The notes: generated by a model not told the origin, from the sequence alone. A stretch of DNA of 64,000 nucleotides from Rhizobium johnstonii 3841 (GCF_000009265.1 NC_008380.1:4340501-4404500); one strand, 5' to 3'. Shown: positions 1 to 9,694, counted from the stretch's first letter. Numbers and translations: made by a program.

Positions 1-1
1 C

Positions 2-1546
2 GACATATTCGGAGACGGGGTCAATCTCGCCGCCAGGCTCGAGCGCATCGCAGCGCCGGGCGGCATCGCCGTGTCGGCCTCGGTGCGCGACCAGGTCGGT
101 TCGCGCCTCAATCTCGGCTTCGAATTCATCGGCGAACATATGCTGAAGAACATCAGGCAGCCCGTTCAGGTCTACACCGTCAGCTTGGCGCCGCCTTCCT
201 CCGCCAGATTGGTGGCGCAGAACCGCAATACCTGCTTCATCGCGGTGCTGCCCTTCACCAATATGAGCGGCGATGCCGACCAGGATTATTTCTCCGACGG
301 CATCACCGAAGACATCATCACCGATCTCTCCAAGATCTCCAGCCTGCACGTCGTGCCGCGCAACACCATTTTCACCTACAAGGGCATATCGGTGAAGGTG
401 AAGCGGCTCGCCCAGGAGCTTGGCGTACGCTACGTGCTCGAGGGAAGTGTGCGCATCGTCGGCAATCGCGTGCGCATTTCCGGCCAGTTGATCGACACCG
501 CCAATGGCGACCATCTCTGGGCCGAGCGTTACGACCGCGACATGACCGACATCTTCGCCATCCAGGACGAGATCACCCATGCGATCGTCGGCCAGTTGAA
601 GGTGCGCCTGCTGCCGGAAGAGAAGAAGGCGATCGCGACTGAGCCGACCGCCAATGTCGAGGCCTATACCTATTATCTCAGAGGCCGCCAGCTCTCCCAT
701 ACCTGGACCAAATCTTATCTCCAGCTCGCAAGGCGCATGTTCTGCAAGGCGGTGGAGCTCGATCCGGATTATGCCCGCGCCTATGCCGGCATCGCCGATT
801 GCGACGCGGCGATCCGTGACTGGGCGCCTGACGACGTGCCGCTGAGGCGCATCCTCCAGATGAGCGCCCGTGCCCTGGCGCTCGATCCTGACCTACCCGA
901 AGCCCACGCCTCCCATGGTCTCGCTTTGCATCAGAGCGGCTATGACGACAGGGCGGCGGCAGCCTTCGAACGTGCCCTGGCGCTCGACCCGAACCTCTTC
1001 GAGGCGAATTTCCACTATGCCCGGTTCTTCTTCATGCACGGCAACTTCGCCGAATCCGTGCAATATTTCACCCGCGCCGCCGCAATCCGCCCTGATGATT
1101 ACGTCTCGCCGATCCATCTGATGTCGGCCTACCGCTCGCTCGGCCGGGTGCTGGATACGGAAAACTGGGCGCGCCTCGGCCTGCTGCGCGCCGAACGGGC
1201 CTTGAACGTCAACCCGGAAAATTCAGGCCCCGCCCATCGCGGCGCGCTGGCGCTTGCCCATCTCGGCGACGCGGCAAGGGCACGCGACTGGGCGGCCCGT
1301 GCGATCGCCATCGATCCCGACGACATCGTCGCGCAGTATAATCTCGCCTGCGTCTACTCCGTCCTCGGCGACGTCGATCAGTCGATCGATCTGCTGGAGA
1401 AGCTGCTGCCGAACAGCTCCGTCTACCATATCAAATGGTTCGACAATGATTCCGATCTCGACAACATCCGCGACGATCCCCGCTTCCGGAAGCTGCTCAC
1501 CGCCGCAATGATGCAGCGCGAGCGGGTCGAAAGGACCGGGAGCTGA
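2..1546 (+). CDS. Class III nucleotide cyclase with TolB-like and TPR regions, 5'-truncated by window edge
   Basis: The frame is open to the left edge, and the first codons give DIFGDGVNLAARLE, the C-terminal signature of a class III adenylate/guanylate cyclase. It shows the adenine-specifying Asp and the transition-state Asn and Arg. The GTG at 71 is therefore internal, and the start lies outside the window. After the cyclase end comes a TolB-like stretch (IAVLPFTNMSGD followed by YFSDGITEDI), then tetratricopeptide-like helical repeats from about base 650 to 1400. This cyclase/TolB-like/TPR arrangement is common in rhizobia, which encode dozens of such proteins. The likely role is cAMP synthesis governed by a TPR interaction surface; the input signal is unknown. 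The stop is TGA. Confidence 0.85.
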   Translation, partial: DIFGDGVNLAARLERIAAPGGIAVSASVRDQVGSRLNLGFEFIGEHMLKNIRQPVQVYTVSLAPPSSARLVAQNRNTCFIAVLPFTNMSGDADQDYFSDGITEDIITDLSKISSLHVVPRNTIFTYKGISVKVKRLAQELGVRYVLEGSVRIVGNRVRISGQLIDTANGDHLWAERYDRDMTDIFAIQDEITHAIVGQLKVRLLPEEKKAIATEPTANVEAYTYYLRGRQLSHTWTKSYLQLARRMFCKAVELDPDYARAYAGIADCDAAIRDWAPDDVPLRRILQMSARALALDPDLPEAHASHGLALHQSGYDDRAAAAFERALALDPNLFEANFHYARFFFMHGNFAESVQYFTRAAAIRPDDYVSPIHLMSAYRSLGRVLDTENWARLGLLRAERALNVNPENSGPAHRGALALAHLGDAARARDWAARAIAIDPDDIVAQYNLACVYSVLGDVDQSIDLLEKLLPNSSVYHIKWFDNDSDLDNIRDDPRFRKLLTAAMMQRERVERTGS

Positions 1547-1584
1547 GGTCGAACTTTTCCCGGCCGTTCACTGGCGCATCGGCC

Positions 1585-1676
1585 CGAAAATCGGAATCGA
1601 TTTTCGGAAAGCACGATGCGTCGATCCAAAGTGTTACAGCGTCCTTTGCGCGTCTGAAGGACGCGCGGTGCTGTAA
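1585..1676 (-). repeat. Two-hairpin dispersed palindromic repeat, copy A (inverted orientation)
   Basis: There are two hairpins. CGAAAATCG / CGATTTTCG (1585-1593 with 1598-1606) surround GAAT. After a 27-base linker, a 43-base palindrome runs from TTACAGCG to GCTGTAA (1634-1676). Read on the minus strand, the order is large palindrome, linker CACTTTGGATC, small hairpin. This matches the copy near 36.9 kb, and the large palindrome recurs at 38668 and 42397. It belongs to the rhizobial family of intergenic mosaic (RIME-like) palindromes; that assignment is from memory of the sequence type. Confidence 0.75.
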
Positions 1677-1744
1677 GCTTGAAAATCGCTGTGACATCCC
1701 TGCTTCGTCTCTGTAATCTCCCTTGAAAAACAGGGGGAACATCC

Positions 1745-2422
1745 GTGCGCATCCTACTCACCGAAGACAATATCGCGCTGGCCGACGGCCTGTCGGCGAT
1801 TTTGCGCGGCACGGGCCATGCCGTCGATGTCGTCCATGACGGGGCGTCTGCCAATGCGGTCATCGCAGCGGAAAATTTCGATCTGGTGATCCTCGACCTC
1901 AACCTGCCGGAGATGGACGGGCTCGACGTGCTGCGCGCCATGCGCGCCCGGCAGAACCAGGCGGCCGTCCTCATCCTGACGGCGCGCGGCACGCCGGAAG
2001 AGCGGGTGAAGGGGCTCGATCTCGGCGCTGACGATTATCTGATCAAGCCCTTCGATATCGCCGAATTCGAGGCCCGCGTGCGCGTGCTGCTGCGCCGCCA
2101 GGCCGGGCTGCGATCGGCGACAGTCGGCTTCGGCGGCATCACCTTCGATCTCAATTCCCGCACCTTTTCATCAGGCGACACGCCGCTTGATATTCCCGCC
2201 CGCGAGCTCGGCCTGCTCGAAATCCTCTTCATGCGGGCCGGCAAGGTCGTCGCAAAGGAGGCGATCATTCAATCGCTGACAGCCTTCGACGACGACATTT
2301 CCGCAAACGCCATCGAGCAATATGTCAGCCGCCTGCGTAAGCGCCTGTCGCCGTACGGCCTGACCGTCAAGACCGCCCGCGGCATCGGTTATTATCTCGA
2401 CAAGCTGCCCGAGGCCTCATGA
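1745..2422 (+). CDS. OmpR/TctD-family response regulator
   Basis: A 225-residue two-domain regulator. The receiver domain (1-115) has the acidic pair at E7/D8, the phospho-acceptor D51 in VILDLNLPEMDG and the Lys in LIKPFD. The C-terminal winged helix (about 125-220) ends with AIEQYVSRLRKRL and TARGIGYYL, typical of the OmpR/PhoB DNA-binding fold. The start is GTG at 1745, preceded by the purine-rich AGGGGGAA. It overlaps the kinase gene by ATGA (2419-2422), so the two are translationally coupled. Similarity is closest to TctD/QseB-like regulators, but no tricarboxylate transporter genes are adjacent, so the regulon is unknown. Confidence 0.93.
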   Translation: MRILLTEDNIALADGLSAILRGTGHAVDVVHDGASANAVIAAENFDLVILDLNLPEMDGLDVLRAMRARQNQAAVLILTARGTPEERVKGLDLGADDYLIKPFDIAEFEARVRVLLRRQAGLRSATVGFGGITFDLNSRTFSSGDTPLDIPARELGLLEILFMRAGKVVAKEAIIQSLTAFDDDISANAIEQYVSRLRKRLSPYGLTVKTARGIGYYLDKLPEAS

Positions 2423-3801
2423 AAGCCGCCTATTCCCTCAGGCGCCGGCTGCTCTTCTGGTTGCTCGTCTCCACCGCCGTCATCGGCACGCTGGCACTCG
2501 CCGATACCTATCGCGAGGCGGTCCAGACCTCCAATATCGTCTCCGACCGCGTGCTCGCCGGTTCCGCGCTGGCGATCGCCGAGCGCGTCGTCGTCGCCGA
2601 GGACGGCACGCTGCAGGTCGATATCCCCTATGTCGCACTTGAGATGCTGACCTCGGCCGCGCAGGATCGCGTCTTCTACCGCGTCGACGGCCCGCCGGGT
2701 CAATTCATCACCGGCTACCAGTCCCTGCCGGTCCTCAAGAAGACGCCAGGCAATGCCGCCGCCTTCGCCGACGATAGCTTCCGCGGCGAACCGATCCGCA
2801 TCGCCACACTCGAACGCTCCGCCTCGACGGGCATCCGCTCGGTGCCCTTCGTGGTGACGGTCGCCGAAACCACCATTGCCCGCCGGCAGTTGGCGCAGGC
2901 GATCCTCGTCCGCTCCGCACTCCGTCTCGCCTTCATGATCGCCGGCGCGGCCGTCATCGTCTGGATCTCGGTCACGGTGGCGCTCCGCCCGCTCTACAAG
3001 CTCGGCGACGCCATCGGCGAACGCAGTCCCGATGACCTGCATCCGATCAAGCAGACCGTGCCGAGCGAGGTCGAGCCGCTGGTCGACACGGTGAATTCCT
3101 TCATGGTCCGCCTGCAATCGGCGCTGGATGCGCTCCGCCATTTCACCGGCAATGCCAGCCATCAGCTACGCACCCCGCTGGCGATCATCCGCACCCAGCT
3201 CGCCCTTTCCGCCCGTGCCGGCTCGCTTGATGAGGCGCAGGCGGCAGCACTGAAGGGCGACCAGGCGGTAGCGCATGCCGAACGCATCCTCGCCCAGCTT
3301 CTCCTGATGGCCAAGATCGATGCCGCCACCGCCAAGGAGGCGCTGACCGCTTCCGCCATCGATCTCGCCGCCATCGCCCAGGAAATCACCGGCGAGCAGA
3401 TCCCGACGGCCGCCGTCGCCGGCATCGATCTCGGCTTCGAGGGCGAGAGCCCGGCGATGGTCCGCGCCGAGCCGCTGCTGATCGGCGAAATGCTGCGCAA
3501 CCTTGCCGGCAATGCCATCGCCTATGCCGGCAAGGGGGCCGAGGTCACCGTCCGTATCATTGCCGCGTCAGAGACGATCCGCCTCGAAGTCGAGGACAAC
3601 GGTCCCGGTATCCCGCCCGAGAAGCTGGAAGCAGTACGCCGGCGTTTTTCGCGCGGCAATGAGTCCGGTGCGCCCGGTGCCGGTCTCGGTCTGCCGATCG
3701 TCGAAGAAATCGCCAATCTTTTCAATGCCGCGCTGACGCTGGAGCCGGGCACGGATGGCAAAGGCCTGAAGGCGGCCGTCACCTTTGCCAAGGCGGCGTA
3801 A
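2419..3801 (+). CDS. TctE-like sensor histidine kinase
   Basis: A 460-residue inner-membrane kinase. TM1 spans about 11-28, then a periplasmic TctE-type sensor domain (about 30-165), then TM2 about 168-186. The HisKA domain carries H248 in NASHQLRTPLA. The HATPase domain shows the N box (RNLAGNAIAYAG), G1 (VEDNGPGIP) and G2 (GAGLGLPIVEEI). It is the partner of the regulator immediately upstream, with a 4-base overlap. The periplasmic domain suggests a small ligand such as an organic acid, by analogy with TctE. No transport genes nearby confirm this. Confidence 0.92.
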   Translation: MKAAYSLRRRLLFWLLVSTAVIGTLALADTYREAVQTSNIVSDRVLAGSALAIAERVVVAEDGTLQVDIPYVALEMLTSAAQDRVFYRVDGPPGQFITGYQSLPVLKKTPGNAAAFADDSFRGEPIRIATLERSASTGIRSVPFVVTVAETTIARRQLAQAILVRSALRLAFMIAGAAVIVWISVTVALRPLYKLGDAIGERSPDDLHPIKQTVPSEVEPLVDTVNSFMVRLQSALDALRHFTGNASHQLRTPLAIIRTQLALSARAGSLDEAQAAALKGDQAVAHAERILAQLLLMAKIDAATAKEALTASAIDLAAIAQEITGEQIPTAAVAGIDLGFEGESPAMVRAEPLLIGEMLRNLAGNAIAYAGKGAEVTVRIIAASETIRLEVEDNGPGIPPEKLEAVRRRFSRGNESGAPGAGLGLPIVEEIANLFNAALTLEPGTDGKGLKAAVTFAKAA

Positions 3802-3904
3802 CAGCCGTCGACCTTTCCGCCTTGCTTTCTTTCGCTGCATTGCACACACTGATTTCCGGGAACAGCAAGCCGCACGATGATGCGAGCCGGATAAAAAGAG
3901 AAAT

Positions 3905-6900
3905 ATGTCGATCAAAGCCAGCATCTATCATCTGACGCATTACACCTATGACAAGCCGGTCCGCCTCGGCCCACAGATCATCCGGCTGAAACCTGCCTCG
4001 CATTCGAAGACACGGGTGCTCAGCCACTCGCTGAAGGTCACGCCCTCCAACCATTTCGTCAACCTGCAGCAGGATCCATACGGCAACTACCTGGCCCGCT
4101 ATGTCTTTCCGGACCCGGTGACCGAGTTCAAGATCGAGGTCGATCTCGTCGCCGACATGACGGTCTACAATCCCTTTGACTTCTTCGTCGAGGAAGAGGC
4201 GACCAAGTGGCCGTTCGGATACCCTGAAACGATCCAGGAGGATCTGTCGATCTACATGACACCGGAGCCGGCCGGTCCGCGCCTCAAGGCGCTGCTGCCG
4301 ACGCTCGACTGGTCGCCCGACCAGCCGACGGTCGATATGATCGTCGGCCTGAATGCCCGCCTGCAGCGACAGATCGGCTATGTCATCCGCATGGAAACCG
4401 GCGTGCAGACGCCGGAGGAAACGCTGGAAACCGCCAAGGGCTCCTGCCGCGACACCAGCTGGCTGCTCGTCCAGATCCTTCGCCATCTCGGCCTCGCCGC
4501 CCGCTTCGTCTCCGGCTACCTCATCCAGTTGACGCCGGACCTGAAGGCGCTCGACGGTCCCTCCGGTACCGAAGTCGATTTCACCGACCTGCACGCCTGG
4601 GCTGAGGTCTATCTGCCCGGCGCCGGCTGGGTCGGCCTCGATCCGACTTCTGGCCTGCTGACCGGCGAAAGCCACATCCCACTTGCCGCCACGCCGCATT
4701 ATCGCAACGCCGCTCCGATTTCCGGCGGTTATTTCGGCGAGGCCGAAACCGAATTCGCCTTCGACATGAAGGTCTCGCGCGTCGCCGAGCACCCGCGCAT
4801 CACCAAGCCCTTTTCCGATGAAAGCTGGGAGGAGCTCAACGAACTCGGCGAGAAGGTCGATCGTATCCTCGAAGCCGAGGACGTGCATCTGACGATGGGC
4901 GGCGAACCGACCTTCGTTTCGATCGACGATTTTCAGTCCGAGGAGTGGAACACCGCCGCCGTCGGCCCGACCAAGCGCGAAAAGGCCGACGTCCTGATCC
5001 GCAAGCTGCAAGAACGCTTCGCCCCCGGCGGTTTCCTGCATTATGGCCAGGGCAAGTGGTATCCGGGCGAAAGCCTGCCACGCTGGACCTTCTCGCTCTA
5101 CTGGCGCCGCGACGGCAAACCGGTCTGGCAGAACCTCGATCTGGTCGCCGCCGAAGGCAAGGATACCGGCGTCACCGCCGAGGATGCCGAGAAGCTCCTG
5201 ACGGCGATCGCTAAGGAACTGGCGATCAAGTCTGACATGGTGCAGCCGGCCTATGAAGATCCGGCCGACTGGATCATCAAGGAAGGCAACCTTCCCGAGA
5301 ATGTCGATCCGGCGAATTCGAAGCTGAAGGATCCTGAGGAACGCAACCGCATCGCCCGCGTCTTCGCCCGCGGCCTGACCGTCGCGACCGGTTACATCCT
5401 TCCGGTCCAGGCATGGAACGCCAAGGCAGCGGAAAGCCGAGTCTGGGTCAGCGAGAAATGGCGCACCCGCCGCGGCAAGATCTTCCTCGTCCCGGGCGAC
5501 AGTCCGATCGGTTACCGCCTGCCGCTCGGCACGCTGCCCTATGTTCCCCCGGCGCGTTACCCCTATATCCACCCAGCCGATCCGACGATCCCGCGCGAAC
5601 CGCTGCCTGATGTCTTCGTACCGGCCGGTCGGGCCATGCCGGAAGCCTCTTTCCATGCCGACGAGAGCAATCGCGGCCGGATCGAACAGACGCTCGGCGA
5701 ACTCCGCGGCGCCGTGCGCACCGCCATGTCGGTCGAGCCGCGCGACGGCAGGCTCTGCGTCTTCATGCCGCCGGTCGAGCGCATCGAGGATTATCTCGAG
5801 CTGATCGCCGCAGCCGAAAACGCCGCCGCCGAGCTCAAGCTTCCCGTCCATATCGAGGGTTATCCGCCGCCGCAGGACGAGCGCATCAACGTCATTCGGG
5901 TCGCCCCGGATCCCGGCGTCATCGAGGTCAACATTCATCCGGCCTCGAACTGGAAGGACTGCGTCGACATCACCACGGCGATCTACGAGGAGGCCCGCGC
6001 CACCCGGCTCGGTGCCGACAAGTTCATGATCGACGGTCGCCATACCGGCACCGGCGGCGGCAACCATGTCGTCGTAGGCGCGGCCAATCCGAACAACAGC
6101 CCCTTCCTGCGCCGTCCCGATCTCTTGAAGAGCGTGATCCTCCACTGGCAGCGCCATCCCTCGCTCTCCTACCTCTTCTCCGGCATGTTCATCGGCCCGA
6201 CCAGCCAGGCGCCACGCATCGACGAGGCTCGTCACGACAGCCTCTATGAGCTGGAGATCGCCATGGCGCAGATCGCTGCCCCCGGCCGCGGCCAGCAGCC
6301 GCTGCCCTGGCTCGTCGACCGCCTGTTCCGCAACCTTTTGACCGACGTCACCGGCAACACCCACCGCGCCGAGATCTGCATCGACAAGCTGTTCTCGCCC
6401 GACGGCCCGACCGGACGGCTCGGCCTCATCGAGTTCCGTGGCTTCGAGATGCCGCCGAACGCGCGCATGTCGCTTGCCCAGCAATTGCTGGTGCGCGCGC
6501 TGATCGCCCGTTTCTGGGTCAATCCCGTCGACGGCAAGTTCGTCCGCTGGGGTACGACCCTGCACGACCGCTTCATGCTGCCGCATTTCGTCTGGGCCGA
6601 CTTCCTCGACGTGCTTGCCGACCTTCGCCAAAACGGCTTCGACGTCAGCCCGGAATGGTTCAAGGCCCAGCTCGAATTCCGCTTCCCCTTCTGCGGCGAA
6701 GTCGAATACGAGGGCTCGAAGCTGGAACTGCGCCAGGCGCTGGAGCCATGGCACGTCATGGGCGAGGAAGGCGCGCCGGGCGGCACCGCCCGCTACGTCG
6801 ACAGCTCCGTCGAACGCCTTCAGGTGCGGCTCGAAACCAGCAATACCGCGCGTTACACCGTCACCTGCAATGGCCGCACCCTGCCGCTGACGCCGACCGG

Positions 6901-7231
6901 CACCGCCGGCGTGTCGGTCGCCGGCGTCCGTTACAAGGCGTGGCAACCGTCCTCCGGTCTGCATCCCGTCCTGCCGATCAACACGCCTTTGACTTTCGAC
7001 ATTTATGATACATGGTCGAAGCGTTCGATCGGCGGCTGCATCTATCATGTTGCCCATCCGGGTGGCCGGACCTATGACACTTTCCCGGTCAACGGTAACG
7101 AGGCGGAAGCAAGACGACTCACCCGCTTCGAGCCGTGGGGGCATACGGCGGGCGGATACATTCCGCGCGTCGAGACGGGTTCGCCGGAATTCCCGCTGAC
7201 GCTGGATCTGCGGCGGCCCGCCGGAATTTAA
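3905..7231 (+). CDS. Transglutaminase-like / DUF2126 large protein
   Basis: An 1108-residue protein with no signal peptide or membrane segment. Residues about 1-80 are a bacterial transglutaminase N-terminal beta domain. The papain-like transglutaminase core (about 140-270) shows the Cys in KGSCRDTSWLL, the His in LHAWAEVY and the Asp in GLDPTSG, so the Cys-His-Asp triad is complete. The rest (about 310-1105) is the DUF2126 region, containing GGEPTFVSIDD, RHTGTGGGNH and EFRGFEMPP. It is the first of three consecutive genes, followed by ATP-grasp/alpha-E and a second transglutaminase. Comparative genomics treats these as one predicted peptide ligation/modification system, but no reaction is established. 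The ATG at 3905 follows AAAAGAGAA. Confidence 0.9.
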   Translation: MSIKASIYHLTHYTYDKPVRLGPQIIRLKPASHSKTRVLSHSLKVTPSNHFVNLQQDPYGNYLARYVFPDPVTEFKIEVDLVADMTVYNPFDFFVEEEATKWPFGYPETIQEDLSIYMTPEPAGPRLKALLPTLDWSPDQPTVDMIVGLNARLQRQIGYVIRMETGVQTPEETLETAKGSCRDTSWLLVQILRHLGLAARFVSGYLIQLTPDLKALDGPSGTEVDFTDLHAWAEVYLPGAGWVGLDPTSGLLTGESHIPLAATPHYRNAAPISGGYFGEAETEFAFDMKVSRVAEHPRITKPFSDESWEELNELGEKVDRILEAEDVHLTMGGEPTFVSIDDFQSEEWNTAAVGPTKREKADVLIRKLQERFAPGGFLHYGQGKWYPGESLPRWTFSLYWRRDGKPVWQNLDLVAAEGKDTGVTAEDAEKLLTAIAKELAIKSDMVQPAYEDPADWIIKEGNLPENVDPANSKLKDPEERNRIARVFARGLTVATGYILPVQAWNAKAAESRVWVSEKWRTRRGKIFLVPGDSPIGYRLPLGTLPYVPPARYPYIHPADPTIPREPLPDVFVPAGRAMPEASFHADESNRGRIEQTLGELRGAVRTAMSVEPRDGRLCVFMPPVERIEDYLELIAAAENAAAELKLPVHIEGYPPPQDERINVIRVAPDPGVIEVNIHPASNWKDCVDITTAIYEEARATRLGADKFMIDGRHTGTGGGNHVVVGAANPNNSPFLRRPDLLKSVILHWQRHPSLSYLFSGMFIGPTSQAPRIDEARHDSLYELEIAMAQIAAPGRGQQPLPWLVDRLFRNLLTDVTGNTHRAEICIDKLFSPDGPTGRLGLIEFRGFEMPPNARMSLAQQLLVRALIARFWVNPVDGKFVRWGTTLHDRFMLPHFVWADFLDVLADLRQNGFDVSPEWFKAQLEFRFPFCGEVEYEGSKLELRQALEPWHVMGEEGAPGGTARYVDSSVERLQVRLETSNTARYTVTCNGRTLPLTPTGTAGVSVAGVRYKAWQPSSGLHPVLPINTPLTFDIYDTWSKRSIGGCIYHVAHPGGRTYDTFPVNGNEAEARRLTRFEPWGHTAGGYIPRVETGSPEFPLTLDLRRPAGI

Positions 7232-7271
7232 GGCCGAAGGTTAGGGCCGGGGGGTTAGGGTTTCAGTTTTG

Positions 7272-9689
7272 ATGGGTAAGAGGCCGGCAGCGGAGCGCAG
7301 CGGAGAGGCAGAGGACCGCATCGGCAAGGGTGTGGCCTTCGACTATGCGCCGCTTCCTGGCACCGCTGACGAGATGGTCGACAACAAAGGCGCGGTCCGC
7401 CCGGTCTGGCAGCGTTTTCTCTCGCATCTGAGCGCAATGCCGGAAAAGGATCTCACTGAACGTTTTGCCCGCGCCGACCGCTACCTGCGCGATGCCGGCG
7501 TCTTCTACCGCGCCTATGGCAGCAAGGGCACCGGCGAACGCGCCTGGCCGATTTCGCATATTCCGGTGCTGATCGACGAGCGCGAATGGAAGACGCTGTC
7601 GGCGGGCCTCGTCCAGCGCGCCGACCTGCTGGAGGCGATCGTTGCCGATATCTACGGCGACAACCGGCTGGTGGAGGAAGGGGTCCTGCCGCCGGCGCTG
7701 ATGGCCGCAAATCCCGAATTCCAGCGCCCGCTCGCCGGCATCCGGCCGGGCTCCGGCCATTATCTGCATTTCTGCGCCTTCGAGATCGGCCGCGGACCTG
7801 ACGGCAACTGGTGGGTGCTGGCCGACAGGACGCAGGCACCGTCAGGCGCCGGTTTCGCGCTGGAAAGCCGCGTCGCGACGACCCGGGCCTTCTCGGATAT
7901 CTACGCCGAAACCCCGGTCCACCGCCTCGCCTCCTTCTTCGGCGCCTTCCGCGACGCACTTCAAGGCATGAAACATTCGGGCGACGACCGCATCGCCGTG
8001 CTGACGCCAGGCCCCGCCAACGAGACCTACTACGAGCACGCCTATATCGCCCGCTATCTCGGCCTCATGCTGCTCGAGGGCGAGGACCTGACCGTCGTCA
8101 AGGGCCGCGTCATGGTGCGCACCGTCGCCGGCCTGAAGCCGATCGGCGTGCTCTGGCGCCGTCTCGATTCGGCCTTTGCCGACCCGCTGGAGCTGAACCA
8201 GAATTCGCATATCGGCACGCCCGGCCTGGTGGAAGCGCTGCGCGCCGAAAGCGTCACCATCGTCAATGCGCTCGGCACCGGCGTTCTCGAAACCCGGGCC
8301 CTTCTGGCCTTCATGCCGACCATCTGCCACCGTCTGCTGGGGGAGGATCTGCAACTGCCTTCGATCGCCACCTGGTGGTGTGGTCAGAAGGAAGAGCGCG
8401 AGCACGTCGCAAAGAACATCGAGAAGATGGTGATCGGCCCGGCCTATTCCCGGGCACCCTTCTTCGACGACAACGGCGAGTCCGTACTCGGCTCGTCGCT
8501 GCGTGCGGCCGCCAAGGATTCCATCACCGACTGGCTGAGTTCGGACGGCCCGAAACTGGTCGGCCAGGAAGTCGTGACGCTGTCGACGACGCCCGCCTGG
8601 GTGAACGGCAAGCTCGTGCCGCGGCCGATGTCACTGCGCGTTTTCGCTGCCCGCACGGCAAACGGCTGGCAGATCATGCCCGGCGGTTTTGCCCGCATCG
8701 GCTCCGGCGCCGATGTCGCGGCGATCGCCATGCAGTCCGGCGGAGCGGCCGCCGACGTCTGGATCGTGAGCGACAAGCCGGTCGAGCGCCACACACTGCT
8801 GCCGGCCGAGGGCAGCTTTACCCGCAACATGCCGGGCAGCCTGCCAAGCCGGGCAGCCGACAATTTGTTCTGGCTCGGCCGTTACATCGAACGTGCCGAA
8901 GGGGCGCTGCGCATCCTGCGCGCCTGGCATGCGCGTTACGCCGAAGCTGCCGATCCGAGCCAGCCGCTGCTCGCCGATGTCTCCGAGTATCTCACAGCCG
9001 TCGATATCGATACCGCCGAGGCCGTGCCGGAAACACTGCTGCGCAACATCGACAGCGCCGTTTATTCGGCGAGCAACATCCGCGACCGTTTCTCGCCGGA
9101 CGGCTGGCTGGCACTCAACGATCTCGCCAAGACCGCCCGCCGCTTCCACGTCACCGTCGCTGCCGGCGACGACGCCAGCCATGCGATGACCATCCTTCTG
9201 CGCAAGCTTGCGGGCTTCGCCGGCCTCGTGCACGAGAACATGTATCGCTTCACCGGCTGGCGCTTCCTCTCGCTCGGCCGCTATATCGAGCGCGGCCTGC
9301 ACATGACGCGCCTGCTCGGCCACATGTCCGGCCCGGATGCGCCCGACGGCGCGCTCGACATGCTGCTCGAAATCGGCGACAGCGTCATGACCCACCGTCG
9401 CCGTTACAACGTCAACACGGCCCGATTGACCGTCACCGACCTTTTGGCGCTCGACCCCCTGAACCCCCGCTCGGTCCTCTTCCAGGTGAACGAGATCCAC
9501 CACGAGGTCGAGCAGCTGCCGAACGCCCTGATCAACGGCCAGATGTCGCCCTTCTACCGCGAGGCGATGCGGCTCCATTCCGGCCTGGCGGTGATGACGC
9601 CGGAGGGCATGGGGGTCGAGGTCTATCAACGGCTCGAACGCGAATTGGAACAGCTTTCCGATCTGCTCGCCCAGACTTATCTCGGGTGA
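7272..9689 (+). CDS. Circularly permuted ATP-grasp protein fused to alpha-E domain
   Basis: An 805-residue fusion. The N-terminal ~480 residues are a circularly permuted ATP-grasp (COG2308, DUF404/407 type), recognised by YGSKGTGERAWPISHIPV, VADIYGDNRLVEEG, TPGPANETYYEHAY and the NSHIGTPGLVEAL block. The C-terminal ~310 residues are the helical alpha-E domain (COG2307, DUF403). It starts at LPSRAADNLFWLGRYIERAE and repeats the motif at RFLSLGRYIERGLHMTR. In many bacteria these are separate adjacent genes. Predicted role: ATP-dependent amide or peptide ligation, with alpha-E as an accessory helical domain; the substrate is unknown. A TTG codon directly precedes the ATG at 7272; the ATG is preferred. 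Confidence 0.88.
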   Translation: MGKRPAAERSGEAEDRIGKGVAFDYAPLPGTADEMVDNKGAVRPVWQRFLSHLSAMPEKDLTERFARADRYLRDAGVFYRAYGSKGTGERAWPISHIPVLIDEREWKTLSAGLVQRADLLEAIVADIYGDNRLVEEGVLPPALMAANPEFQRPLAGIRPGSGHYLHFCAFEIGRGPDGNWWVLADRTQAPSGAGFALESRVATTRAFSDIYAETPVHRLASFFGAFRDALQGMKHSGDDRIAVLTPGPANETYYEHAYIARYLGLMLLEGEDLTVVKGRVMVRTVAGLKPIGVLWRRLDSAFADPLELNQNSHIGTPGLVEALRAESVTIVNALGTGVLETRALLAFMPTICHRLLGEDLQLPSIATWWCGQKEEREHVAKNIEKMVIGPAYSRAPFFDDNGESVLGSSLRAAAKDSITDWLSSDGPKLVGQEVVTLSTTPAWVNGKLVPRPMSLRVFAARTANGWQIMPGGFARIGSGADVAAIAMQSGGAAADVWIVSDKPVERHTLLPAEGSFTRNMPGSLPSRAADNLFWLGRYIERAEGALRILRAWHARYAEAADPSQPLLADVSEYLTAVDIDTAEAVPETLLRNIDSAVYSASNIRDRFSPDGWLALNDLAKTARRFHVTVAAGDDASHAMTILLRKLAGFAGLVHENMYRFTGWRFLSLGRYIERGLHMTRLLGHMSGPDAPDGALDMLLEIGDSVMTHRRRYNVNTARLTVTDLLALDPLNPRSVLFQVNEIHHEVEQLPNALINGQMSPFYREAMRLHSGLAVMTPEGMGVEVYQRLERELEQLSDLLAQTYLG

Positions 9690-9694
9690 CGGCG

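Noticed and set aside
3779..7144. 1121-residue minus-strand frame opposite the DUF2126 gene
   Set aside because: Product is Gly/Asp/Arg/Val-biased with no recognisable domain. It is the antisense shadow expected from GC-rich third positions; the plus strand carries a full catalytic triad and family motifs.
7811..9694. Long N-terminal extension in frame with the second transglutaminase
   Set aside because: It lies wholly inside the ATP-grasp/alpha-E gene and is Arg/Pro-rich nonsense. The family N terminus begins at the ATG at 9695.
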